DNA from: CAVORB01 sp964395315
GTDB lineage: Bacteria > Pseudomonadota > Gammaproteobacteria > Chromatiales > Chromatiaceae
Direction of reading: 5' to 3'
Assembly (NCBI GenBank): GCA_964395315.1
Contig: CAYNBI010000006.1
Span: 1-64,000, forward strand
Length of the DNA stretch: 64,000 nt
Part shown: positions 7,333 through 15,294 of the stretch, in pieces
Layout of the letters: each line of letters opens with the position of its first letter
Numbering within the stretch: the stretch's first letter is position 1
Notes under the pieces: generated by a model
Seen by the model: the letters and a program-made list of their open reading frames with translations, nothing else
The model's database searches: none
What the model was told of the DNA's origin: nothing
Translations under genes and position numbers: made by a program

Positions 7333-9204
7333 TCAGTCGGCGCTTTCCTTATCGATTGCCCCCGCGATCGACAACCACGCTTGGCCGGAGAAGGCAAAGG
7401 GGTTGGCGGCGACGACCGGCAACGCCGCATCTACGGCCGTCCGTGCGCGGGCGATGAGATCGGCATCCTCGCCCTCCAGCGTCAGCGCCATGAGCACCGC
7501 CGCCGGGGATGGCAGGGGGCTGTCCGGAAATGCCGGCTCGGAGGGGACCGCGGGCAACAGCGACTCGGCGGCGAGCGCCCAGCCGCCGTTCCGGTGGAAT
7601 CGCCCCCAGGCCTGCTTCACCAAGCGCTTCGACAGCGCGAGGTCCGGCGGCGAGCCCGATAGCGCGCCCCAGTCCGCCAACCCGCGCGCAACGAAGGCGT
7701 AGTCCTCCAGGGTCGCCTCGCCGATCCAGCCCCGTTCCGAGACCGCGCGGTGCAGGCGCTCTCCATCCCAGAGCCGTCCCACCAGGTAGTCCCGCAGCGC
7801 CGATGCCGCGTGCCGGTAGCGCTCTGCTCCGAGCTCGCGCGCACCCGCGACCAGCGCGCTCAGAGCCAGACCGTTCCAGCCCGCCAGCTGCTTGTCGTCC
7901 CGTGGCAGGCCTCGCTGCCGCCGCGCCTCCAGCAGCTTGGTCCGAGCCTGCGCGAGCAGCCAGTCGGCCTCGGCGGAGTCGATGCCGAGACTCGGCGCCG
8001 CGTCGGCGGGTGCTTGTTCCCGCATGGGCAACAGACCCGCGGCGTGCTCGGATGGCCCTTCCAGGCCCCACAGGAGCGCCAACAGTCGGCGCTCGCCCTC
8101 GGTCAGCAGCCGAGCCAGCTCATCGCCGCGCCATAGGTAGAAGCCACCCTCGACATCTTGGGCGTCGACCGCCGACAGGCTGGCGATGTAGGCACCCTCT
8201 TCCCCCGCCATTTCCGCGATCAGAAAATCCAGGGTATCGCGGGCGACCTCCCGGTAGCCCGGCCGCTCCAGCACCACGGCTGCACGCAGGTACAGGGGCG
8301 CCAACAGCGCCTGCGTGTAGAGCATCTTCTCGAAGTGCGGCGTTTGCCAGTCGGGATCGACCGTGTAGCGGAAGAAACCGCCACCGAGATGGTCCCGCAG
8401 CCCTCGGTTCGCCATGGCGTCGAGGGTCAGGCGTAGGAACCCCGCCAGTTCCTCGTCCGGGGCGCGGGCTTGCAGCTCCAACAGCACGGAGAGGTTGGGC
8501 GCCATGGGGAAGCGCGCCTGGTTACCGAAGCCCCCGGCAAGCTGGTCGCCGATCCGCAGGGTCTGGCGTCGTAACGCCGAGGCGAGCGCGTCCGCCGAGA
8601 CGCGCGCCATCGTCTCGGCCACCGCCTCCGACCCAGCCTCGGCGCGCTCCAGGGCGGCGCGGCGGGCCAGCTCGCTGAGCTCCGCGCTCTGCTCAGACCA
8701 CGCCTTCACCACACGCTCGAGCAGCGCCCGAAACTCCCCTGGTGGCGCGTAGGTCAGTCCCAGCAGCGGATAGCCGGCCGGCGCCAGTATCACGTTGAGA
8801 GGCCAGCCGGCCTGGCCTGCCGTCCGCTCGACGAATCCGATCAGGTAGGCGTCAAGGGCCGGGTGTAGCTCACGGTCCAGCTTGACCGGGACGAAATACC
8901 GGTTGAGCAGCGTGGCGATATCCGGATCACGGTAGCTCTCTCGCTGCATGACGTGGCACCAGTGGCACGCGAAGTAACCGCTGGAAACGAACAGGGGCCG
9001 GCCGCCGGCACTGGCCTCGGCCAGAGCCTCCCGGCCCCACTCCCGCCACTGCACCGGATCCTGTCCGTGCATGGCGAGATAGGGGGAGGGGTTGCCCGCG
9101 AGGTCGTTCGCGGCCCCGGCCGGGGAAGCGATCAGCGCGACGACGGAGAGCAGGAGACCGTAGGCCTCGCGCCTCACGAGCCAGTAGAAGCGTTTGCTTG
9201 CCAT
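7333..9204 (-). CDS. DUF255/YyaL-type thioredoxin-fold protein with (alpha/alpha) barrel, exported
   Basis: A 623-residue protein of the YyaL/SPATA20 family. The N-terminal thioredoxin-like domain (about residues 35-180) carries YFACHWCHVM, a CxxC site in the family's usual place, and an NPSPYL-type start. The C-terminal two thirds resemble the six-hairpin glycosidase-like barrel (GGFFRYTVDPDWQTPHFEKM, GGFYLWRGDEL). The biochemical role of the family is not established. Unlike many members it begins with a hydrophobic stretch ending SPAGAANDL, which suggests export. The ATG at 9202-9204 is chosen because it places that signal peptide correctly. Confidence 0.87.
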   Translation of the reverse strand: MASKRFYWLVRREAYGLLLSVVALIASPAGAANDLAGNPSPYLAMHGQDPVQWREWGREALAEASAGGRPLFVSSGYFACHWCHVMQRESYRDPDIATLLNRYFVPVKLDRELHPALDAYLIGFVERTAGQAGWPLNVILAPAGYPLLGLTYAPPGEFRALLERVVKAWSEQSAELSELARRAALERAEAGSEAVAETMARVSADALASALRRQTLRIGDQLAGGFGNQARFPMAPNLSVLLELQARAPDEELAGFLRLTLDAMANRGLRDHLGGGFFRYTVDPDWQTPHFEKMLYTQALLAPLYLRAAVVLERPGYREVARDTLDFLIAEMAGEEGAYIASLSAVDAQDVEGGFYLWRGDELARLLTEGERRLLALLWGLEGPSEHAAGLLPMREQAPADAAPSLGIDSAEADWLLAQARTKLLEARRQRGLPRDDKQLAGWNGLALSALVAGARELGAERYRHAASALRDYLVGRLWDGERLHRAVSERGWIGEATLEDYAFVARGLADWGALSGSPPDLALSKRLVKQAWGRFHRNGGWALAAESLLPAVPSEPAFPDSPLPSPAAVLMALTLEGEDADLIARARTAVDAALPVVAANPFAFSGQAWLSIAGAIDKESAD

Positions 9205-9324
9205 GATGCGGGACCGGTGGCCGCCGAACGAGCAGGTGGACCGTTGGACAACGCGGAGGCGGGGCGAGATCCAGGCCCGGACTCGATACACGTCACAGCC
9301 GGCCCGGCGGTTAAGGCCGATGAC

Positions 9325-10521
9325 TTACGGCTGATCGAGCTGCGCGAGGATGTTGCGCGCCACTCGCCTCTGATCGTCGTCGCCGTCGGCCAGCACCTCG
9401 TAGAGCAGCGCACGGGCGCCCGCCTCGTCCTCGTCGTCGCGCAGTTCCATGACGCGCTCGAGCTTCCGCGCGACCGGATCCGGGGCGCTCTCGTCAGGCG
9501 GCTCGATGTCCTCGTCCGACTCGATGGCATCGAGCTCCGCCTCCATCTCCTCCGGCGTCATCGGACGGAAGCGCTCGTTGTCAAACGGGTCGCCCCCGGA
9601 GATTTCGCGACCGACCACTGAGTCCCCGCCCGACCTGACGTCAATTCCCTCGCCGGGGGGGGAGTCCGGCGGACCACTGCCCGGAGGTGGATCATCGCTT
9701 CCTCGTGCGGCAAGGCCCCCGCCACCCGATGCGGCGGCGCCGACGGCGTAACCCGGATCACTCCCTTCTCCACCGGCCTCGCCGCGGCGCAGAAAGAAAC
9801 GGGAGAAGAAGATCCCGAGCTCGAACAACAGCCACATGGGCAGGGCCAGAAGGGTCTGCGAGATTACGTCGGGCGGCGTCAGCAGCATCCCGGCCACAAA
9901 CACGCCGACGATCACGTAAGGTCGTTTCTTGCGCAGATCCTCGGGCGTGGTGATGCCGACGGAGACCAGCAAGATGGTGGCGATCGGGATCTCGAAGGCG
10001 ATCCCGAAGGCGAAGAAGAGGGTCAGGACAAAATCCAGGTAGGCGGTGATGTCGGTCATCACCGCCACCCCATCGGGTGCGGTGCCGGTCAGGAAGGCAA
10101 ACACCAGGGGAAAGACCACGTAGTAGGCGAACGCCATGCCCAGGTAGAAGAGCACGATGCTGGACACCACGAGCGGCACCGCAAACCGCTTCTCGTGCTG
10201 GTACAGGCCTGGGGCCACGAAGGCCCAGAACTGATACAGCAGGTAGGGCATGGACAGGAAGACCGCCGCTACCAGGGCGAGCTTGAAGGGCGTCAGGAAG
10301 GGCGAGGCCACCTGGGTGGCGATCATGCTGGTCCCCTCCGGCAACTGGGCCATCAGGGGCGCGGCGACGTAAACGTAGATGTCGTTGGCGAACGGGAACA
10401 GGACCAGGAACACCACCAGCACCGCAATCAGCATGCGCAGGATGCGGTCCCGCAGCTCTACCAGATGGGAGAGGAAGGGCTGCTCCGGACCGGGTTCTTC
10501 ATGGTGCGCCGGTGAGGACAT
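9325..10521 (-). CDS. tatC: Twin-arginine translocase subunit TatC with FimV-like C-terminal extension
   Basis: Core receptor of the Tat system, which exports folded proteins carrying a twin-arginine signal. Residues 1 to about 248 are a normal six-helix TatC (HLVELRDRI at the start, DFVLTLFFAFGIAFEIP in the middle). A Gly/Pro/Asp-rich linker follows (about 249-345). The last ~50 residues (ARKLERVMELRDDEDEAGAR ... NILAQL) look like the C-terminal domain of FimV, a small TPR-like fold. Total 398 residues against about 250 for the family. It ends the his-tat gene row; 152 bp separate it from tatB, more than usual. The TatC call is certain, the FimV match is from memory. Confidence 0.94.
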   Translation of the reverse strand: MSSPAHHEEPGPEQPFLSHLVELRDRILRMLIAVLVVFLVLFPFANDIYVYVAAPLMAQLPEGTSMIATQVASPFLTPFKLALVAAVFLSMPYLLYQFWAFVAPGLYQHEKRFAVPLVVSSIVLFYLGMAFAYYVVFPLVFAFLTGTAPDGVAVMTDITAYLDFVLTLFFAFGIAFEIPIATILLVSVGITTPEDLRKKRPYVIVGVFVAGMLLTPPDVISQTLLALPMWLLFELGIFFSRFFLRRGEAGGEGSDPGYAVGAAASGGGGLAARGSDDPPPGSGPPDSPPGEGIDVRSGGDSVVGREISGGDPFDNERFRPMTPEEMEAELDAIESDEDIEPPDESAPDPVARKLERVMELRDDEDEAGARALLYEVLADGDDDQRRVARNILAQLDQP

Positions 10522-10673
10522 GGCGGAATAGGGGGATTCTCGTCGCCTGGGTTGATGAAACGTGCGGGTCGCCGTACGTCGACTGGGGTTAACAGCCAGA
10601 CCCCGGCGCCGTCAGTGCGAGAGCTACGGAAGACCGGGGACGGCGACCGGCGTCGACACTCCGCTCCAAGGTC

Positions 10674-10988
10674 TCATTGGGAGCTGGTGTCCTTCCCCTT
10701 GTCACCACCCGTCGGAGAGCCCTTGCGCGTGGTGGCGGGCGTCTTGTCGCCGGGCTCTTCTAAGATGGTTTCCAGGGGATTGCTCTTCGCCTGTTTCTCG
10801 AGGATCTGCTTGAGTTCCTCGGCCTTGAGCTCACGGTCGATCTCCGCCTTCACGGAGCTCAGCATGCGCCGCCCGCGACCGAGCCAGAGTCCGGCCGTGC
10901 GCGCCAGCTTGGGCAAGCGCTCCGGGCCCACGACCAGCAGGGCCACCAGGCCGACCAGGGCCAGCTCCCAGAATCCGACGTCAAACAT
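10674..10988 (-). CDS. tatB: Sec-independent translocase protein TatB
   Basis: A single N-terminal membrane helix (MFDVGFWELALVGLVALLVV) with the E8-like glutamate of TatB, the GPERLPKLAR hinge, an amphipathic helix and a polar tail. Length 104 residues. TatB pairs with TatC to receive twin-arginine substrates. The tail is rich in Lys, Thr and Gly. It lies 29 bp after tatA. Confidence 0.95.
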   Translation of the reverse strand: MFDVGFWELALVGLVALLVVGPERLPKLARTAGLWLGRGRRMLSSVKAEIDRELKAEELKQILEKQAKSNPLETILEEPGDKTPATTRKGSPTGGDKGKDTSSQ

Positions 10989-11017
10989 CAGGGGGGACTC
11001 AGTCGGGACCGTGGCGC

Positions 11018-11260
11018 TCAGACCTTGTCCTTCTCCTTGACGGCGGCCTCACCCTCGGCGGTGCGCTTGGCCGCGGTATCCTCGAGCTTCTTCGGCTCCT
11101 CGTCCTTCTCCGCCTCGTCCTGATTCATGGCCGAGCGAAAGCCCTTGACCGCGTTGCCCAGGTCCGAGCCGATGCTCTTGAGACGCTTGGTGCCGAAAAG
11201 CAGCAGCACGATGACCAGAATGATCAACAGCTGCCAGATACTGATTCCACCCATACCCAT
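11018..11260 (-). CDS. tatA: Sec-independent translocase protein TatA
   Basis: An 80-residue pore-forming subunit: short membrane helix (GGISIWQLLIILVIVLLLFG), FGTKRLKSIGSDLG hinge and amphipathic helix with the conserved F-G-x-K/R-L pattern, then a charged tail. Two ATGs (11260 and 11254) both fit the upstream GGAGG; the second gives a more typical length. First gene of the tat set, 154 bp after hisE. Confidence 0.95.
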   Translation of the reverse strand: MGMGGISIWQLLIILVIVLLLFGTKRLKSIGSDLGNAVKGFRSAMNQDEAEKDEEPKKLEDTAAKRTAEGEAAVKEKDKV

Positions 11261-11414
11261 GGTTGCCTCCGATACCGTCTGCGCGAGACGGCGAGTCGTC
11301 TAGTTCAATCGCCGGTGGGCGCCAAGTGTGCGGCGGGTGCCGCCGCCGATGGCGCGGACCCCGGTGCGGATGCGCGATCATACCCGAAGAGGATGCCCGG
11401 ATGCAGTCCCTCAC

Positions 11415-11732
11415 TCACTTCCCGCGGCGGGCCTTTTCCTCGATTCCGGAGAGCCCGAAGCGGCGGTCGAGCTCGTTGAGCACTGCCTCCGGACCGAGTC
11501 CCCGGTGAGCCAACAGCACCAGCGTGTGGAACCACAAGTCGGCCACCTCGTGGACGATCTTGTCGGCCTCCCCATCCTTGGCCGCCATCACGGTCTCGGT
11601 CGCCTCCTCGCCGATCTTCTTGAGAATGGCGTCGACGCCCTTCGCATACAGCTTGGCGACGTAGGAGCCGTCGGGGTCCGCGTGCTTGCGCTCCTCCAGA
11701 ACCTGGGACAGTCGCTCCAGGACGTCGTTCAT
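11415..11732 (-). CDS. hisE: Phosphoribosyl-ATP pyrophosphatase
   Basis: Second step of histidine synthesis: hydrolysis of phosphoribosyl-ATP to phosphoribosyl-AMP. MazG-like all-alpha fold with the acidic metal-binding pattern GEEATETVMAAKDG and LWFHTLVLLAHRGL. Length (105 residues) is normal for the stand-alone form. It lies 45 bp after hisI and before tatABC, as in many gammaproteobacteria. Confidence 0.95.
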   Translation of the reverse strand: MNDVLERLSQVLEERKHADPDGSYVAKLYAKGVDAILKKIGEEATETVMAAKDGEADKIVHEVADLWFHTLVLLAHRGLGPEAVLNELDRRFGLSGIEEKARRGK

Positions 11733-11777
11733 GCCCGAGCCCTTACCCGACGTGTCACGGGGAGCCCATCGCCCTGC

Positions 11778-12170
11778 TCAGGACTTCCGGTAGATGACAT
11801 CCGGATCCTTCAGCACCGGCGCAATCTCGGTCCATTCACCCTCCCGCAGCTCGCGGAAAAAGCAATTGTGCCGCCCGGTGTGGCAGGCGATCCCGCCCTT
11901 CTGCTCCACCTCCAGCAGCACAACATCCGCGTCGCAGTCCACCCGGATGGCGCGCACGACCTGCTGATGTCCCGACTCTTCCCCCTTGTGCCACAGTTTG
12001 CCGCGGGACCGGGACCAGTAGACCGCGTAGCCGGTGTCCTGGGTGAGCGCGAGCGACTCCCGGTTCATCCAGGCCATCATCAGGATCTTGCCGGTCCCGG
12101 CCTCCTGCGCGATGGCGGGCACCAGGCCCTTGTCGTCCCACTTGATCGCATCCAGCCAGTCTTCGTTCAC
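11778..12170 (-). CDS. hisI: Phosphoribosyl-AMP cyclohydrolase
   Basis: Third step of histidine synthesis. Zinc and magnesium sites are visible: VDCDADVVLLEVEQ and GGIACHTGRHNCFF, with SRGKLWHKGEESGH before them. The start is taken as the GTG at 12168-12170 (VNEDWLDAIKWDDKG), which gives 130 residues as in other HisI proteins; upstream ATGs in the same frame would run into hisA. Only 20 bp separate it from hisA, exactly where hisF usually sits. Confidence 0.94.
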   Translation of the reverse strand: MNEDWLDAIKWDDKGLVPAIAQEAGTGKILMMAWMNRESLALTQDTGYAVYWSRSRGKLWHKGEESGHQQVVRAIRVDCDADVVLLEVEQKGGIACHTGRHNCFFRELREGEWTEIAPVLKDPDVIYRKS

Positions 12171-12190
12171 GTTTAATCCCGGGGATCGGT

Positions 12191-12922
12191 TCAACAAGTG
12201 TCGGCCAGACGCTGACCGGCGGCGAAATCCAGGGTGCCCTCGTAGATCGCCCGTCCCGTGATCGCGCCCATGATTCCGCTGCCCGCAACGACACACAATG
12301 CCCGGACGTCGTTGAGATCGGTAATGCCACCGGAGGCGATCACCGGGATGGAGATCGCATCGGCCAGGGCCTTGGTGGCCTCGACGTTGGGTCCCGTAAG
12401 CATGCCGTCGCGCCCGATGTCGGTGTAGACGATGGCCGTGACGCCGTCATCCTCGAAGCGCCGCGAGAGCTCATCAACCCGGTGCGCCGTGACCTCCGCC
12501 CAGCCCTCGATGGCGACCAGCCCTTCCCTGGCGTCCAGGCCGACGATCACATGGCCCGGAAATGCCCGGCAAGCCCGTGAGACGAACTCCGGCTCCTTGA
12601 CCGCCTGGGTGCCGATGATGCAGAAGCGCACGCCGGCCTGCAGATAGGCCGCGATGGTGGCCTCGTCGCGGATGCCGCCCCCGACCTGGATGGGAAGCTC
12701 CGGGTAGGCGGCGGCGATGGCCCGGATGGCGTCGCCGTTCACCGGCTCGCCGGCGAAGGCCCCGTTGAGGTCGACCAGATGCAGGCGGCGCGCTCCCTCG
12801 GCCACCCAGCGACCGGCCACTTGCACCGGATCGTCCGAGAACACGGTCTCGTCCTCCATGCGGCCCTGGCGCAGGCGCACGCAGCGCCCGTCCTTGAGAT
12901 CGATGGCGGGAATCAGCAGCAC
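12191..12922 (-). CDS. hisA: ProFAR isomerase (1-(5-phosphoribosyl)-5-[(phosphoribosylamino)methylideneamino]imidazole-4-carboxamide isomerase)
   Basis: Fourth step of histidine synthesis, on a (beta/alpha)8 barrel. The two phosphate-binding halves are visible (IPAIDLKDGRCVRLRQG, IQVGGGIRD; YTDIGRDGMLTG, IASGGI), with the catalytic Asp of PAIDLKDG and the second Asp of YTDIGRDG. Starts with GTG at 12920-12922. 243 residues. The hisH gene normally found between hisB and hisA is absent; the gap to hisB is 34 bp. Confidence 0.96.
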   Translation of the reverse strand: MLLIPAIDLKDGRCVRLRQGRMEDETVFSDDPVQVAGRWVAEGARRLHLVDLNGAFAGEPVNGDAIRAIAAAYPELPIQVGGGIRDEATIAAYLQAGVRFCIIGTQAVKEPEFVSRACRAFPGHVIVGLDAREGLVAIEGWAEVTAHRVDELSRRFEDDGVTAIVYTDIGRDGMLTGPNVEATKALADAISIPVIASGGITDLNDVRALCVVAGSGIMGAITGRAIYEGTLDFAAGQRLADTC

Positions 12923-12956
12923 GGTAAGGTCACCTCGGCAAGAAGGGCTCGGCGGC

Positions 12957-13562
12957 TCACAGCGAACCCTTCGTCGAGGGCGTCACACCCGCCATGCGCG
13001 CGTCCGGCTCCAGGGCCATGCGCAGCGCCCGACCGAAGGCCTTGAACACCGTCTCCGCCTGGTGGTGGGCGTTCTTGCCGCGCAGGTTGTCCACGTGCAG
13101 GGTCATCGCCGCATGGTTGACGAGGCCCTGGAAGAACTCGTGGAACAGGTCGACGTCGAAGGCGCCGATCACGCCGCGGGTGAAGCTCACATCGAACACC
13201 AGCCCGGGCCGCCCGGACAGATCGATCACCACCCGCGACAGGGCCTCGTCCAGGGGCACGTAGGCATGACCATAGCGGCGGATGCCCTTCTTGTCGCCCA
13301 CCGCCCTTGCCAGCGCCTGCCCCACGGTGATGCCGATATCCTCCACCGTGTGGTGCGCGTCGATGTGCAGATCGCCCTGCGCCTCGATGTCGATGTCGAC
13401 CAGCCCATGGCGGGCAACCTGATCGAGCATATGCTCGAGGAAGGGCAGCTTGGTATCAAAGCTCGAGCGGCCGGTGCCGTCGAGGTCCAGCCGGACCCGG
13501 ATGCGGGTCTCCAGGGTGTTGCGCTCCACTTCCGCAACGCGATGCAGGGTCTTGTCTTCCAC
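12957..13562 (-). CDS. hisB: Imidazoleglycerol-phosphate dehydratase
   Basis: Sixth step of histidine synthesis, a manganese enzyme. Metal motifs DAHHTVEDIGI and KNAHHQAETVFK are intact, as is FLEHMLDQVARHG. At 201 residues it is the monofunctional form without the histidinol-phosphatase domain of E. coli HisB. It starts with GTG at 13560-13562 (VEDKTLHRVAEVERNTLETR), consistent with the family N-terminus. It heads the his-tat gene row. Confidence 0.96.
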   Translation of the reverse strand: MEDKTLHRVAEVERNTLETRIRVRLDLDGTGRSSFDTKLPFLEHMLDQVARHGLVDIDIEAQGDLHIDAHHTVEDIGITVGQALARAVGDKKGIRRYGHAYVPLDEALSRVVIDLSGRPGLVFDVSFTRGVIGAFDVDLFHEFFQGLVNHAAMTLHVDNLRGKNAHHQAETVFKAFGRALRMALEPDARMAGVTPSTKGSL

Positions 13563-13666
13563 GGAGCTGATCGATCTGTATGGTTGACTGCTACAGCTTG
13601 GTATTAAACCACAGGGCGCCCCGGCGGGCGCTATCGGGCGGGTCTCCGGCGCGTCCCGGACCCGGA

Positions 13667-14104
13667 TCAGCTCTCCAGCCAGAAGGTCACGGGACCATCG
13701 TTGACCAGGCTGACCTGCATGTCGGCGCCGAAGCGCCCGGTCTGTACATCGGAATGCGCGTCACGCGCACCCGCGACCAGGTAGTCGAACAGGCGTCTTC
13801 CCTCGTCCGGCGGAGCCGCCGAGGTAAAGCTGGCCCGCATGCCCTTTCTGGTGTCCGCCGCCAGCGTGAACTGGGGGACCAACAGCAGGCCGCCCCCCAT
13901 GTCGCGCAGGCTGAGATTCATGCGATCCGCCCCGTCGGGGAAGACCCGGTAGCCCAGCAGCCGCTCCAGCAACCGGTCCGCCCTGGCCTCGTCGTCGGCC
14001 TTCTGCACCCCGATCAGCACCAGCAGACCACGATCGATGGCGCCCACGGTCTCGTCCCCGACCTCGACCCTGGCCGAGCGCACACGCTGCAAGAGCCCGA
14101 TCAT
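13667..14104 (-). CDS. dtd: D-aminoacyl-tRNA deacylase
   Basis: Removes D-amino acids (and glycine from tRNA-Ala) misloaded on tRNA. The DTD signatures are present: VPQFTLAADTRKGMRASF (family xQFTL loop) and the C-terminal NDGPVTFWLES (GPVT cross-subunit Pro motif). 145 residues, the family length. Its ATG overlaps the stop of pip (ATGA at 14101-14104), so the two are translationally coupled. Confidence 0.95.
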   Translation of the reverse strand: MIGLLQRVRSARVEVGDETVGAIDRGLLVLIGVQKADDEARADRLLERLLGYRVFPDGADRMNLSLRDMGGGLLLVPQFTLAADTRKGMRASFTSAAPPDEGRRLFDYLVAGARDAHSDVQTGRFGADMQVSLVNDGPVTFWLES

Positions 14105-15054
14105 CCGAGCGTGCGCGCGAAGCGATCCGTGGCCGCCACCAAGGCGCGGCGGATCCCCGGATCGAAGGCCGAATGGCCAGCATCCGGCACGACCTCGAGT
14201 CCCGCGCTGGGCCAGGCACGGTGGAGATCCCACGCCGAACGCATGGGACAGATGAGATCGTAGCGGCCCTGGACGATCAGCCCCGGGATGTCGGCGAGGC
14301 GCCCCGCATCCCTCAATAACTGGTCAGGCTCGAAGAAGGCATGGTTCACGAAGTAATGAGACTCGATCCGCGCCAGGCTCAAGGCCACGTGCGGATCGGA
14401 GAAATGGGCGCGCACGTCCTCGTTGGGAAGGAGGGTCGCCGTGCGTCCTTCCCAGACGGACCAGGCCTTGGCCGCCGCCATGCGGGCCACCTCGTCGACC
14501 CCGGTGAGCCGCCGATGATAGGCCTGCAGCATGTCGCCGCGCTCCGGCTCCGGAATCGGCGCGAGGAAGTCCTGCCACCAGTCCGGGAACACCCAACTCG
14601 CCCCCTCCTGGTAGAACCAGCGGACCTCCTCGTCGCGGCAAAGAAAGATTCCGCGCACCACCAGGGCAAGGACGCGCTGCGGATGGGTCTCGGCATAGGC
14701 CAGGGCCAGGGTCGACCCCCAAGAGCCGCCGAACACCAGCCAGCGCTCGATGTCCAGGGCCTCGCGGATGCGCTCCATGTCCGCCACCAGGTGCCAGGTG
14801 GTGTTGTCCTCGAGCGACGCATGAGGCGTAGAACGCCCGCTCCCACGCTGATCGAAGAGCACGATGCGGTAGTGCTCGGGATCGAAGAAACACCGATGGG
14901 CGGGCTCGCAACCCGCCCCCGGCCCCCCATGGAGGAACACGGCGGGAATGCCGCTTGGGTTGCCGCACTCCTCCACGTACAAGGTATGAGCCTGGTCTAC
15001 CTGGAGTTGCCTGGTCGCATAGGGCTCTATGGCTGGGTACAGGTCGTGATTCAT
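14101..15054 (-). CDS. pip: Proline iminopeptidase
   Basis: An alpha/beta hydrolase that removes N-terminal proline from peptides. Oxyanion loop HGGPGAGCE, FDQRGSGRS, nucleophile elbow GGSWGSTLALAYAETHP, and the late acid and histidine regions (QGRYDLICP, DAGHSAFDPG) are all in place. Length 317 residues. The start at 15054 (MNHDLYPAIEPYATRQL) matches the family; a longer frame to 15090 adds unconserved residues. Coupled to dtd. Confidence 0.94.
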   Translation of the reverse strand: MNHDLYPAIEPYATRQLQVDQAHTLYVEECGNPSGIPAVFLHGGPGAGCEPAHRCFFDPEHYRIVLFDQRGSGRSTPHASLEDNTTWHLVADMERIREALDIERWLVFGGSWGSTLALAYAETHPQRVLALVVRGIFLCRDEEVRWFYQEGASWVFPDWWQDFLAPIPEPERGDMLQAYHRRLTGVDEVARMAAAKAWSVWEGRTATLLPNEDVRAHFSDPHVALSLARIESHYFVNHAFFEPDQLLRDAGRLADIPGLIVQGRYDLICPMRSAWDLHRAWPSAGLEVVPDAGHSAFDPGIRRALVAATDRFARTLG

Positions 15055-15107
15055 TCGTCGAAGAATACGGGGCGGAACTGGGCGCCGCAATCCACGCGTC
15101 AGATTTA

Positions 15108-15134
15108 TCCTACAAATAGGCCGGAAACGTAGGA
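15108..15134. promoter_or_regulatory. Inverted repeat TCCTAC/GTAGGA
   Basis: TCCTAC (15108-15113) and GTAGGA (15129-15134) form an inverted repeat with a 15-base spacer in the gap between pip and pbpC. It sits just upstream of the candidate small RNA and could be an operator. No known site is recognised. Confidence 0.3.
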
Positions 15135-15164
15135 CATTTTCTGAGCCGCAGCTGTGTCACTATT

Positions 15165-15293
15165 TAACCGTCGCCAACAAGGATTCAGGATAGAAACAGG
15201 CTGCAGGACGCCTCGGCCCCAACGGATCGACTTGCCAACCAAGCCCGGCGACGTGCCCCCGCTGCAGGATGCAGGCGGGGGTTTTTCTTTTCG
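15165..15293 (+). ncRNA. Candidate structured small RNA with its own terminator
   Basis: The gap between the start of pip and the end of pbpC holds a plus-strand intrinsic terminator although no plus-strand gene precedes it. Before the terminator a 7-bp stem joins CGTCGCC (15169-15175) to GGCGACG (15247-15253), closing a ~70-base domain. A weak -10 (TATTTA, 15161-15166) lies just upstream. No ORF of note fits. It does not resemble a riboswitch class known to me. The 5' end is a guess. Confidence 0.42.
15255..15293 (+). terminator. Rho-independent terminator (plus strand)
   Basis: The stem CCCCCGC with GCGGGGG, extended by the inner TGCA/TGCA pairing, is followed by TTTTTCTTTT. It points in the plus direction; the only neighbours (pip, pbpC) read on the minus strand. 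Confidence 0.75.
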
Positions 15294-15294
15294 G

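Noticed and set aside
10522..10673. Small gene between tatC and tatB
   Set aside because: The 152-bp gap has no frame with a plausible start and ribosome binding site; nothing recognisable was seen there.
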